Positions 1-10,944 of a stretch of 64,000 nt of DNA are shown here, one piece after another (within the stretch, counting starts at the first letter, position 1; each line of letters begins with the position of its first letter). A program made the position numbers and the translations under genes. Under the pieces are notes generated by a model, which had not been told where the DNA came from, did not search any database, and was given only the letters and a program-made list of their open reading frames with translations. Source of the stretch: Acidobacteriota bacterium (lineage in GTDB: Bacteria; Acidobacteriota; Vicinamibacteria; Vicinamibacterales; UBA2999); assembly GCA_947465645.1 (NCBI GenBank), contig CANIBQ010000004.1:1-64000 (forward strand), read 5' to 3'.

Positions 1-54
1 CTCAGGCGACAGATAACTAAACATGCCACTGGTCTGCTCGTCGGGTCCACGCAT
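1..54 (-). CDS. IS4/IS5-superfamily transposase, N-terminus only (partial)
   Basis: The complement of 1-54 reads ATG then M-R-G-P-D-E-Q-T-S-G-M-F-S-Y-L-S-P-E and remains open to the window edge. This is the characteristic N-terminus of a DDE transposase family whose members begin M-R-G-x-D and continue with M/LFSYLSPE-x-R-V followed by a DHPLR motif. A GGGAG ribosome-binding site lies 7-8 nt upstream of the ATG (61-66 on the complement). The catalytic DDE core is outside the window, so whether the gene is intact cannot be judged. The short match is distinctive but only 18 residues long. Confidence 0.75.
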   Translation of the reverse strand, partial: MRGPDEQTSGMFSYLSPE

Positions 55-146
55 GTGATTGCTCCCTTCGGAAACGTCGGGAGCATGGTAGTACGGGGCG
101 ATCACGATGTCGATCCCTCGCGGGTCACTTTTTCAGCACCCTGCTA
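1..146 (-). mobile_element. Terminus of an IS element (left part outside window)
   Basis: Positions 1-54 encode the start of a transposase reading leftwards. About 75-90 nt beyond its start codon lies the segment ending in CAGCACCCTGCTAG (134-147), which resembles the outer end of IS5/IS1182-like elements whose termini read TAGCAGGGTGCTGAAAA. The exact terminus and target duplication cannot be fixed because the other end is not in the window. Arms GCTCCC (61-66) and GGGAGC (79-84) can pair across the transposase ribosome-binding site. The element sits directly upstream of the HTH-receiver gene. Confidence 0.6.
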
Positions 147-204
147 GGGGCGGCCCATCAGTTTCGGTACCGAAGTGGCAGCGAAATCGGTAGAATGAAA
201 GGAC

Positions 205-816
205 TTGCCCTCCCACTTCCCGACTGACGAAGTCTTTCTGACCACCGAAGAGGTCCTGGAATATCTCCAGGTCAACCTCCGGACGGTGTACCGCCTGATC
301 AAGGCCGGAAAGATCCCGGCGGTTCGGGTAGGCCGGCAATGGCGTTTCCGCAAGCGGGACATCGACGCCTGGCTCGACAGCCAGCGGACCCAGCAGCCCG
401 GAGTCAACGGACCTGCGGCAGCGCCCGCCGCCGCGGCGAGGCACAGCCGGCACCGCGTGCTCGTCGTCGATGACGAAGCGAGCATCCGCGATCTGCTGTC
501 GAAGACGCTCGCCCTCGCCGAATACGACGTGGACACCGCGGCCGATGCGACCAGCGCGCTCGACCGCATGCGCGCGTCGGTCTACGACCTGATGATCGCC
601 GACCTGAAGATGCCCGGCATGGACGGGCTCGCCCTGATCCGGCAGGCGAAGCGCATCAAGTCGGACATGCCGGTGATCATCATCACCGGGTTCTCGACCG
701 AGTCGAGCGCGATCGAGGCGGTCAACCTCGGCGTCGCCGGCTACCGCACCAAGCCCTTCCGCGTTCCCCAGGTACTGGCTGCCGCCGCCAAGGCTCTGGG
801 CGCCCCCGCTGCGTAG
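205..816 (+). CDS. HTH (excisionase-type) DNA-binding protein with C-terminal receiver domain
   Basis: This 203-residue protein has a DNA-binding domain at about residues 9-60 (FLTTEEVLEYLQV, TVYRLIKAGKIPAVRVG) of the MerR-like/HTH_17 'excisionase' type. A Pro/Ala linker follows, then a CheY-like receiver at about 85-200. Receiver landmarks are present: VLVVDDE acidic pair, phospho-acceptor Asp in MIADLKMPG, Thr in IITG, and Lys in GYRTKPF. Start is TTG at 205, chosen because a GAAAGGA ribosome-binding site ends just upstream and the nearer ATG is out of frame. The order HTH then receiver is the reverse of ordinary response regulators. No kinase is adjacent, but an NtrB/NtrC pair lies 2.3 kb downstream. 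Confidence 0.85.
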   Translation: MPSHFPTDEVFLTTEEVLEYLQVNLRTVYRLIKAGKIPAVRVGRQWRFRKRDIDAWLDSQRTQQPGVNGPAAAPAAAARHSRHRVLVVDDEASIRDLLSKTLALAEYDVDTAADATSALDRMRASVYDLMIADLKMPGMDGLALIRQAKRIKSDMPVIIITGFSTESSAIEAVNLGVAGYRTKPFRVPQVLAAAAKALGAPAA

Positions 817-837
817 GTCGGGTCCAGTGGACCCGAC
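817..837. repeat. GGGTCC/GGACCC palindrome between genes
   Basis: Perfect 9-bp inverted arms GTCGGGTCC (817-825) and GGACCCGAC (829-837) surround the loop AGT, filling almost all of the 27-nt gap between the HTH-receiver gene and the ABC-F gene. The same core recurs at 17402, 46014 and 62402. It could act as an attenuator between the two genes, but no U-tract follows. Confidence 0.6.
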
Positions 838-843
838 GGGCTC

Positions 844-2880
<2,037 letters not shown>

Positions 2881-2913
2881 GTCGCCTCCCGCATACCCTC
2901 CAAAAACCGCGCT

Positions 2914-2955
2914 ACACTTACAGAAGTGTAAGCGGCACGAGCTTGGGCTCATGCC
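2914..2955. other. Two adjacent inverted repeats upstream of the sensor kinase
   Basis: In the 191-nt gap after the ABC-F gene, ACACTT (2914-2919) and AAGTGT (2924-2929) form one inverted repeat. GGCACGAGC (2934-2942) with GCTCATGCC (2947-2955) forms a second hairpin (one G-T pair, loop TTGG). They could be a terminator for the ABC-F gene without a U-run, or operator sites for the kinase gene. Nothing else was recognised in this gap. Confidence 0.35.
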
Positions 2956-3071
2956 GTAAAGGACTGAAGAATCAGCTATTTGACGCCGATTTTTCGAGTC
3001 TCTTGATGGGCATGTCCTTTGCCATTTCAAAGGCATCCCGGTCATGGCTCGATCCGGGAGCAGCGTTTCAG

Positions 3072-4241
3072 ATGACCAAGTCGCGTCACCGTCTCGTTCG
3101 CCGGTCGCCGGCGTCAGCCAAGGCCGCCGGCAAGCGGGTCAGCCCGCCGCCGAGGCGGGCCAGCGACATCGACGACGTGTTCTTCCGCTACATCGTGTCT
3201 GGGATGCGGAACGGGGTGCTCGCGATCACGCGCGACGGCACCCTGGCGCTCATCAACGACGAGGCGTACCGGATTTTCGGGATACCCGTGCGGCGGACCG
3301 ACCTGGGACGGCCGGTATCGGAAATGCTCCGGGACCACCCCGAGGTCGTTCGCGTGTTGAGCGGCGTGTTCGATTTGCACCTGCTGCCCAACCGCGTCGA
3401 GCTGCGGCTGCGGCCGTCGGGCAAGGTGATTGGTTACACCCTGGCGCTGGTGCGCGACGACGCGGGCCTGGTGGTGGGCGCGGCGATGTTCTTCAAGGAC
3501 CTGACCCGCGTCGAGCAGCTGGAAGAACGGGAGCGCCTCCGCGATCGGCTGGTCGCGGTGGGAGAGATGGCGGCGGCGATTGCGCACGAGGTGAAGAACC
3601 CGCTCGCGGGGATCGAGGTCATGGCCGGCCTGCTGCGCCGGAAGATTCCGGAAGCGCCCGAGGCGCAGGCGGTGCTGACCGACATCATCTCCGAGGCGAA
3701 GATGGCCAACGCGATCGTGCAGGAAGTGCTGGAGTTCGTGCGGCCGATCCGGCTGCAGGTCGAGCGCACCGGCATCGCGCAGGCGGTGCAGTCGGCGGTG
3801 CAGCTCGCGGATACGAAAGCGCGCCGCGCTGAGATTGCGGTGGACGTCCAGGTGGCGCCGGATCTCCCGGAGATCCAGGGCGACCAGCACCAGCTGGCGC
3901 AGCTCTTCACCAACCTGCTGATCAACGCCTACGAGGCGATGAACGGCCGCGGGCGGGTGACGATTACCGCGGCGGCGGCGCGCATCGACGACGGGATGGA
4001 CGGGCGCGACGCGGTGCTGGTGGAAGTGGCCGATGACGGTCCGGGAATGTCGAAGGACGAAGCCGAGCACGTGTTCGACCCCTTCTTCACCACCAAGCCG
4101 CAGGGATCGGGGCTCGGGCTCGCCATCGTGCGCAAGATCGTCGACGCGCACGACGGGAGCATCGATCTGAGGACGTCGCCGGGCCAGGGAACGATGATTC
4201 GCGTGACCTTGCCGGTCACCGCCGAGTACGAACGCGCGTAG
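3072..4241 (+). CDS. NtrB-like PAS-domain sensor histidine kinase
   Basis: A cytoplasmic kinase of 389 residues without membrane helices. A PAS-like domain spans about 30-145 (NGVLAITRDGTLALINDEA). The dimerisation/phosphoacceptor box reads IAHEVKNPLAG with the phosphorylated His near residue 172. The ATPase domain has the N box (LLINAYEAM), G1 (VADDGPGMS), F (DPFFTTKPQGSGLGL) and G2 motifs. The HEVKNP and GSGLGLAI pattern is typical of NtrB/AtoS-like partners of sigma54 activators, and the next gene is exactly such an activator. Start ATG 3072 follows GGGAG at 3057-3061. ATGs at 3006 and 3012 in the same frame are alternatives, and the frame is open from 2805. Confidence 0.9.
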   Translation: MTKSRHRLVRRSPASAKAAGKRVSPPPRRASDIDDVFFRYIVSGMRNGVLAITRDGTLALINDEAYRIFGIPVRRTDLGRPVSEMLRDHPEVVRVLSGVFDLHLLPNRVELRLRPSGKVIGYTLALVRDDAGLVVGAAMFFKDLTRVEQLEERERLRDRLVAVGEMAAAIAHEVKNPLAGIEVMAGLLRRKIPEAPEAQAVLTDIISEAKMANAIVQEVLEFVRPIRLQVERTGIAQAVQSAVQLADTKARRAEIAVDVQVAPDLPEIQGDQHQLAQLFTNLLINAYEAMNGRGRVTITAAAARIDDGMDGRDAVLVEVADDGPGMSKDEAEHVFDPFFTTKPQGSGLGLAIVRKIVDAHDGSIDLRTSPGQGTMIRVTLPVTAEYERA

Positions 4242-4253
4242 TTTTCTCCGCAA

Positions 4254-4325
4254 CGTAGTGTCCGGGTTTTTTTCGTAGGTAGTGTCCGGGTCTTCTTCGT
4301 ACGTAGTGTCCGGCTTCAGCCGGAC
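4254..4325. repeat. Three AGTGTCCGG direct repeats ending in a hairpin
   Basis: The intergenic spacer of the kinase/regulator pair carries three copies of a TAGTGTCCGG unit (4254-4266, 4280-4290, 4302-4313), separated by T-rich stretches. The last copy is part of a 7-bp hairpin, GTCCGGC (4308-4314) and GCCGGAC (4319-4325), with loop TTCA. The hairpin ends just before the AGAGGG ribosome-binding site of the activator gene, so it may modulate the ratio of the two proteins. Confidence 0.7.
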
Positions 4326-4342
4326 CTGAGAGGGATTTGCAG

Positions 4343-5761
<1,419 letters not shown>

Positions 5762-5767
5762 GCGTGC

Positions 5768-6742
5768 TCAGGGCGCGCTCCGCTTCGCGCGGGGATGCGC
5801 CTTGCGGTAGACCTCGAGCAACTGCGCCGCGTTGACGTGCGTATACCGCTGCGTCGTCGACAGCTGGACGTGGCCGAGCAGCTCCTGGATGGCGCGGAGG
5901 TCGGCGCCGCGCTCGAGCAGGTGCGTGGCGAACGAGTGGCGCAGCGCGTGGGGGCTGATCCCGAACCGCGTGCTGCAGCTCGCGACGTAGCGCGCGACAA
6001 TCCGCTGCACGCTCCGGCCCGTCAACCGTCCTCCACGGGAGTTCACAAACAGCGGCTCGCTTGGCGCCTTGTGCCGTGTGCCTCGAGCCTGGGGCGTGAG
6101 GCCTGCGGCCTTGGGCCTGGCTTCGAGCGCCGAGCGAAGCGAGGCGCGGTCTTTCAACCAGGTGCGCAGCGCCGTCGCCGCCGTGACGTTGAACGGGACG
6201 AGCCGTTCCTTCGAGCCCTTTCCCAGCACGCGCACCATCCGCGCGTTCAGGTTCATGTCGTCGAGATCCAGGCCGACCAGCTCGCTCAGCCGGAGGCCCG
6301 ACGCGTAGAACAGCTCGAGGATCGCCCGGTCGCGGCGGCCCAGCGGCTCGCTGGTATCCGGCGCGTCGAGCAGCACTGACATCTCGTCCACCGACAGGTG
6401 CGCCGGGACTTTCTGCTCGCGCTTCGGCGACACCGCCAGGGCCGCGGGATCGATCTCGATCCAGCCCTCGCGCTTCAGGAACCGCATGAACGTACGCAGC
6501 GCGGAGAGCTTGCGCGACACCGAGGCTCGAGACTGGCCCTGCCGGTGGAGGTCCCCCATGAACCCGCGAACCACGGCGAGCTCGAGGTCCGCAGGCACGA
6601 GCGCGGCGCGTGTCTTGTCGAGCGAGACGGAGGCGAACGAGAGGAACTGCCCCACGTCGCTGTCGTACGCCGCCGCCGTGTGCGCGGAGACGTTGCGGTT
6701 CAGGCGGAGGTAGTCGAGGAACTCTCGAAGACGGTCATCCAC
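5768..6742 (-). CDS. xerC: Tyrosine recombinase XerC
   Basis: This 324-residue protein has an N-terminal SAM-like core-binding domain (about 1-95) and a C-terminal catalytic domain. The catalytic set is visible: Arg in ASGLRLSEL, Lys in [12 protein letters not shown]-x-x-R in [13 protein letters not shown], His in [10 protein letters not shown] and nucleophile Tyr in RYTHV. It resolves chromosome dimers at dif together with a XerD partner not present here. Start GTG 6742 lies inside the trmFO 3' end (43-nt overlap), so the two are probably translationally coupled. A 25-residue insertion (about 205-230) is encoded by period-7 DNA between the beta-strand region and PLFVN, where XerC usually has a short loop. 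Confidence 0.95.
   Translation of the reverse strand: MDDRLREFLDYLRLNRNVSAHTAAAYDSDVGQFLSFASVSLDKTRAALVPADLELAVVRGFMGDLHRQGQSRASVSRKLSALRTFMRFLKREGWIEIDPAALAVSPKREQKVPAHLSVDEMSVLLDAPDTSEPLGRRDRAILELFYASGLRLSELVGLDLDDMNLNARMVRVLGKGSKERLVPFNVTAATALRTWLKDRASLRSALEARPKAAGLTPQARGTRHKAPSEPLFVNSRGGRLTGRSVQRIVARYVASCSTRFGISPHALRHSFATHLLERGADLRAIQELLGHVQLSTTQRYTHVNAAQLLEVYRKAHPRAKRSAP
6065..6140. repeat. Period-7 DNA repeat inside xerC
   Basis: The plus strand reads as consecutive degenerate heptamers: CGCCTTG, TGCCGTG, TGCCTCG, AGCCTGG, GGCGTGA, GGCCTGC, GGCCTTG, GGCCTGG. G-C-C recurs at the same phase in most units. It translates on the minus strand to a Pro/Ala/Arg-rich loop ([20 protein letters not shown]) in the middle of the catalytic domain. 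Confidence 0.8.
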
Positions 6743-8139
6743 TGGTCGAGGTCCTGGAGCGCGCGCTCCGACACCGCCGTTTTACGCTCCGCGCGGCCGA
6801 TCCGCTTGCCCGGGGTCTCGTCGGGCGGAGCCATGATGCCGAACGTGATGTTGGTCGGCTGGTAGTTGTGGGGGTTGGCGTGCGACACGTAGTACGCGAG
6901 CGCGCCGATCGCGGTGGTTCGCGGCGGCACGCGCGGTGTCTCGCCGCGGACGAGCGCTGCCGCATTGCGCCCGGCGATCAGTCCCGAAGCCGCCGACTCC
7001 ACGTAGCCTTCGACGCCGGAGATCTGGCCGGCGAAGAACAGGTCATCGCGCGACTTCGTCTGCCACGTCTCGCGAAGCACCGTGGGTCCGTTGATGTAGG
7101 TATTGCGGTGCACCATGCCGAAGCGGACGAACTCGGCATGCTCGAGTCCCGGGATCATCGCGAGGACGCGCGCCTGCTCTCCCCACTTCAGCTGGGTCTG
7201 GAAACCGACCAGGCTGAAATGATCGCCCGCGAGGTTGTCCTGCCGGAGCTGGACGACGGCGTGCGGGCTGCGCCCGGTACGCGGATCGACGAGGCCAACC
7301 GGCTTCATCGGGCCGAACCGCAGCGTCTCGCGCCCTCGATGCGCCATCACTTCGATCGGCAGGCACCCCTCGAAGAACTTCTCCTTGTCGAAGTCGTGGA
7401 CGGTGGCGGACTCGGCGGCGACGACCGCGTCGTAAAACCGCTCGTACTCATCCCGGTTCATCGGGCAATTGAGATAGTCGCCCTGCCCGTCATCGACCCC
7501 GCAGGCCGGTGCCGGGGTCAGACCCCGGTGACCAGCCGTATCACCCCCTTGAGTCGACGCGTCACCGGGGTCTGACCCCCGGAGACTGCGGCCCCAACGC
7601 GAGGCGCGGAACGCCTTGCTCATGTCGATCGTCTCGGCCAGGACGATCGGGCTGATGGCGTCGTAGAAATACAGGTGCTCGCCCCCGACCAGCGCGGCGA
7701 TGTCGGCGGAGAGCGTCTCCGACGTCAACGGCCCCGTGGCGATGATCAGGGGAAACATCGAGGGGTCCGTGGGGATGCGCGGCATCTCCTCGCGGACGAC
7801 GGTGATCAGGGGATGTGAGTCGATGGCGTCGGTCACGGCCTGGGAGAAGGCCTCGCGGTCCACCGCCAGCGCGGCGCCCGCCGGCACGCGATGCGCGTCG
7901 GCGGCCCGCATGATCAGCGACCCGAGCCGCCGCATCTCTTCCTTGAGCAGGCCGACGGCGTTATCGAGCTTGTCGCCCCGGAGGGAATTGGAGCAGACGA
8001 GCTCCGCAAGGCGATCGGTCTTGTGGACGGCGGTCGGGCGCACCGGCCGCATCTCGTGCAGGACGACGCGGACGCCGAGAGCGGCAGCCTGCCACGCGGC
8101 CTCTGAGCCGGCCAGTCCCCCGCCCACTATATGAATCAT
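6700..8139 (-). CDS. trmFO: tRNA (m5U54) methyltransferase TrmFO, with in-frame repeat insertion
   Basis: This FAD- and folate-dependent enzyme makes 5-methyluridine at position 54 of tRNA. The N-terminus has the dinucleotide-binding motif [14 protein letters not shown], then [10 protein letters not shown] with a conserved Cys. The family's second Cys block is [16 protein letters not shown], and the C-terminus has [10 protein letters not shown]. At 479 residues it is longer than the usual roughly 435-450. Most of the excess is a stretch after RASRWGRS (residues about 187-220) encoded by a palindromic repeat pair (7511-7583), immediately before the catalytic Cys block. Start ATG 8139; the gene follows topA by 21 nt and overlaps xerC. 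Confidence 0.95.
   Translation of the reverse strand: MIHIVGGGLAGSEAAWQAAALGVRVVLHEMRPVRPTAVHKTDRLAELVCSNSLRGDKLDNAVGLLKEEMRRLGSLIMRAADAHRVPAGAALAVDREAFSQAVTDAIDSHPLITVVREEMPRIPTDPSMFPLIIATGPLTSETLSADIAALVGGEHLYFYDAISPIVLAETIDMSKAFRASRWGRSLRGSDPGDASTQGGDTAGHRGLTPAPACGVDDGQGDYLNCPMNRDEYERFYDAVVAAESATVHDFDKEKFFEGCLPIEVMAHRGRETLRFGPMKPVGLVDPRTGRSPHAVVQLRQDNLAGDHFSLVGFQTQLKWGEQARVLAMIPGLEHAEFVRFGMVHRNTYINGPTVLRETWQTKSRDDLFFAGQISGVEGYVESAASGLIAGRNAAALVRGETPRVPPRTTAIGALAYYVSHANPHNYQPTNITFGIMAPPDETPGKRIGRAERKTAVSERALQDLDQWMTVFESSSTTSA
7511..7583. repeat. GGGGTCAGACCCC-type palindromic repeat pair inside trmFO
   Basis: Two inverted copies of a CCGGGGTCAGACCCCGGTGAC unit (7512-7532 and, reversed, 7561-7581) enclose about 28 nt containing the segment that reads CCTTGAGTCGAC on the plus strand. 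A related element at 57502-57563 carries the same GGGGTCAGACCCCGGTGACG core followed by GTCGACTCAAGG. The trmFO frame is maintained through the repeat. Confidence 0.85.
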
Positions 8140-8160
8140 GTAGGCCTCGGGCCCCGGGAA

Positions 8161-10920
8161 TCAGGCTTCAGCGACTCTAGCCTTCGACCGCCCCGAGGCC
8201 TTGGGCCTGGGCCCTGAGGCCTTGCTTTTCTTGGCGCCGCGCTTGGGCATGGGCGCCGCATCGCGCCTGGCCTGCAACAGCTCAATCGCCTGTTCGAACG
8301 TAAGGCCCTCGGGGTTGGTGCCCTTCGGGATCGACGCGTTCACGCTGCCGTCGGTGACGTAGGGACCATACCGTCCCGCGAGCAGATTTAGCGTCGTGCC
8401 GTCATGGGTCAGCTCGCGCAGCGTCTTCTTCTGCGTCGCCTGGCCGCGCCGCCGTGACTGCTTCGGCGCCTGGATGAGTGCCAGCGCCGCGTCGAACGAG
8501 ATGTTGAACACGTCATCGTCAGACTCCAGCGATCGGAACTCGTCGCCGTGCTTGACGTACGGCCCGAAGCGGCCGAAGTTGACCGAGATCGGTTCGTTGT
8601 TGTCGGGATGCAAGCCGACCACGCGAGGGAGCGACAGCAGCCGCAGCGCTTCGTCGAGCGAGATCGTCGACTCGGTCATGCCGACCTGGAGTGATGACCG
8701 CTTCGGCTTCTCGACCGGCTCCGCTTTGACCTTTGCCTTTTTACCTTTCACCTTCGGCGCCGCCTCTGGCGTCTCGCCGAGCTGCACGTAGGCGCCGTAC
8801 CGGCCGTTCATCACGTAGACGTTCTGGCCCGTCGTCGGGTCAGCGCCCAGCGTGCGCGGGCCTTCCGCCTTGACGCGCACCAGCTCGAGGGCCCGCTCGA
8901 CGGTGAGATCGGCAGGCGCCACATCCTCGGGGAGCGATGCGGTGCGACCGGGACCGCCCTCGCCAACCTGCACGAACGGACCGAACCGTCCGATGCGGAT
9001 GCGAACGAGCTCGCCTGTCTCCGGCTCGGTGCCGAGGGCGAGGATCGGGTAGTCGGCCTTCTCGGCGCCCTGGGTGACCGCTGGAAGCAGGCCGCGGTGC
9101 TTCTTGTCGCCGTAATAGAACTCGCGAAGGAAGGCGTTCGAGTCGCGCTCGCCGCGCGAGATCTCGTCGAGGTCGTCCTCCATCTCGGCGGTGAAATCGC
9201 TTTCGACGAAGTCGCCGAAGTGATCGCGCAGCAGCTTGGTCACGGCAAACGCGGTGAAGCTGGGCACCAGCGCCTTCCCCTGCCGGAACACGTAGCCACG
9301 GCGGATGATCGTCGCGATGGTCGGCGCGTAGGTTGACGGCCGGCCGATCCCCAGGCGCTCGAGCTCCTTGATGAGGGAGGCCTCGGTGAACCGCGCGGGA
9401 GGATTCGTTTCGTGGCGCTTGGGATCGGTGCCGAGCAGCGTGATGGTGGAAGAAGCCGCGCTTCCCTCAGGATGAACCAGGTCGCCGACCTTGCACAGCG
9501 GCAGGATCGCTTCCTGTTCTTCGAGCTCGGCTGCCGGGTCGTCGCTTCCTTCGACATACGCGCGGCGGAAGCCGGCGAACTCGATCGCCTTCCCGCCCGC
9601 CGTCAGGACCGCGTCCTCGCCGTCGGGCCCCTTCGCCGTAATCTCGACGCTCGTCCGCAGCACGCGCGCGTCCACCATCTGCGACGCCATCGTCCGCTTC
9701 CAGATCAGGTCGTAGACCTTGAGATCATCCGGATCGAGGACGCGTTCGAGCTGGCTCGGCGCCTTGCGGAAGTCGCTGGGCCGGATCGCCTCGTGCGCTT
9801 CCTGCGCGTTCTTGACGCGCGTCTGGTAGCGCCGCGGGCTGTCGTAGTACTCCGCGCCGAACATCTCGCCGATCACCCGCGCCGATTCATTCAGCGCCTT
9901 GTCTGACAGGGTCGTGGAATCGGTGCGGTGATAGGTGATCAGGCCTTCGGTCTCGCCCCCGCCGGTGTCCACGCCCTGGAACAGCCGCTGCGCCGCCTGC
10001 ATCGTGCGCTCGGTCGTGAAGCCGAGCTTGCGGCTGGCCTCCTGCGTGAGGGTGGAGGTCGTAAATGGCGGCGCGGGACGCTCGACGCCGGGCTTCTGCT
10101 CGACGGAGGTGATCGTCCAGGGCACGTTCGCCCGAAGGGCGTCCACCAGCCGGCCGGTCGACGCCTCGTCGAGCAAACGGACGTTCTTGTTCCGCAGCTC
10201 GCCGTTCTGGGGATCGAAATCCTTGCCGCTGGCGACACGCTGGTCGTTGAGACGCGCCAGCGTAGCGACGAACTCGCGGCCCTCGCCTTTGAGCCGGGCC
10301 TCGAGATCCCAGTAGACCGCGGTGCGGAACGCGCGCCGTTCTTCTTCGCGCTCGACGATCAGGCGTACCGCGACACTCTGCACCCGGCCCGCGCTCAGTC
10401 CGGTCTGGACCTTCTTCCACAGCAGAGGCGACAGCGTATAGCCGTACAAGCGATCGAGGATGCGGCGGCTCTCCTGCGCGCGGACGAGATTCTCGTTGAC
10501 GTCGCTCGGATGCGTCAGCGCTTCCCTGACGGCCTCTTCGGTGATCTCGTGGAAGACGATGCGGCGGACGGGAACCTTGGGTTTCAGAACCTGCTGCAGG
10601 TGCCAGCTGATCGACTCGCCTTCGCGGTCGGGGTCGGTGGCCAGCAGCACTTCCGAGGCTTCCTTGACTGCCGTCTTGAGAAGGGCGACCTGTTTTCTCT
10701 TGCCGCCGGAGACGACGTAGTACGGGGTGAAGTCGTTCTCGACGTCAACGCCGAGCCGTCCCCACTCCTTCTCCTTGATCTCTTTCGGGACCTCGGCCGC
10801 CGATTCGGGCAGATCGCGGATGTGGCCGTAGCTCGCCTCCACGCGATACTTCGCGCCGAGGAAGCGTCCCAGCGTTTTGGCCTTCGCGGGCGACTCGACT
10901 ATCACCAGGGGTTTCGCCAT
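8161..10920 (-). CDS. topA: DNA topoisomerase I (type IA)
   Basis: This 919-residue protein relaxes negative supercoils by a transient 5'-phosphotyrosine. The N-terminal TOPRIM domain shows VIVESPAKAKT and LATDPDREGE. The catalytic region contains GLITYHRTDST, whose Tyr (around residue 330) is the nucleophile. The C-terminal third has several repeats of the form RIRIGRFGPFVQ, MNGRYGAYVQLG, SVNFGRFGPYVK and LAGRYGPYVTDG (topoisomerase C-terminal repeats). No four-Cys zinc ribbons were seen, unlike E. coli TopA. The Lys/Ala-rich tail (last 25 residues) is encoded partly by a period-7 repeat. It lies between dprA (25-nt gap) and trmFO (21-nt gap). Confidence 0.96.
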   Translation of the reverse strand: MAKPLVIVESPAKAKTLGRFLGAKYRVEASYGHIRDLPESAAEVPKEIKEKEWGRLGVDVENDFTPYYVVSGGKRKQVALLKTAVKEASEVLLATDPDREGESISWHLQQVLKPKVPVRRIVFHEITEEAVREALTHPSDVNENLVRAQESRRILDRLYGYTLSPLLWKKVQTGLSAGRVQSVAVRLIVEREEERRAFRTAVYWDLEARLKGEGREFVATLARLNDQRVASGKDFDPQNGELRNKNVRLLDEASTGRLVDALRANVPWTITSVEQKPGVERPAPPFTTSTLTQEASRKLGFTTERTMQAAQRLFQGVDTGGGETEGLITYHRTDSTTLSDKALNESARVIGEMFGAEYYDSPRRYQTRVKNAQEAHEAIRPSDFRKAPSQLERVLDPDDLKVYDLIWKRTMASQMVDARVLRTSVEITAKGPDGEDAVLTAGGKAIEFAGFRRAYVEGSDDPAAELEEQEAILPLCKVGDLVHPEGSAASSTITLLGTDPKRHETNPPARFTEASLIKELERLGIGRPSTYAPTIATIIRRGYVFRQGKALVPSFTAFAVTKLLRDHFGDFVESDFTAEMEDDLDEISRGERDSNAFLREFYYGDKKHRGLLPAVTQGAEKADYPILALGTEPETGELVRIRIGRFGPFVQVGEGGPGRTASLPEDVAPADLTVERALELVRVKAEGPRTLGADPTTGQNVYVMNGRYGAYVQLGETPEAAPKVKGKKAKVKAEPVEKPKRSSLQVGMTESTISLDEALRLLSLPRVVGLHPDNNEPISVNFGRFGPYVKHGDEFRSLESDDDVFNISFDAALALIQAPKQSRRRGQATQKKTLRELTHDGTTLNLLAGRYGPYVTDGSVNASIPKGTNPEGLTFEQAIELLQARRDAAPMPKRGAKKSKASGPRPKASGRSKARVAEA
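8195..8236. repeat. Period-7 DNA repeat in the topA tail
   Basis: Exactly 42 nt divide into six heptamers: GAGGCCT, TGGGCCT, GGGCCCT, GAGGCCT, TGCTTTT, CTTGGCG. The first four are close copies. On the coding strand this gives the KSKASGPRPKASGR part of the basic C-terminal tail of TopA. Confidence 0.75.
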
Positions 10921-10944
10921 TAACTTCTGGTCACACTAGCACGT

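Noticed and set aside
2934..2955. Sigma54 promoter at GGCACGAGCTTGG upstream of the sensor kinase
   Set aside because: The GG and GC dinucleotides are not 12 nt apart; the sequence fits a hairpin better.
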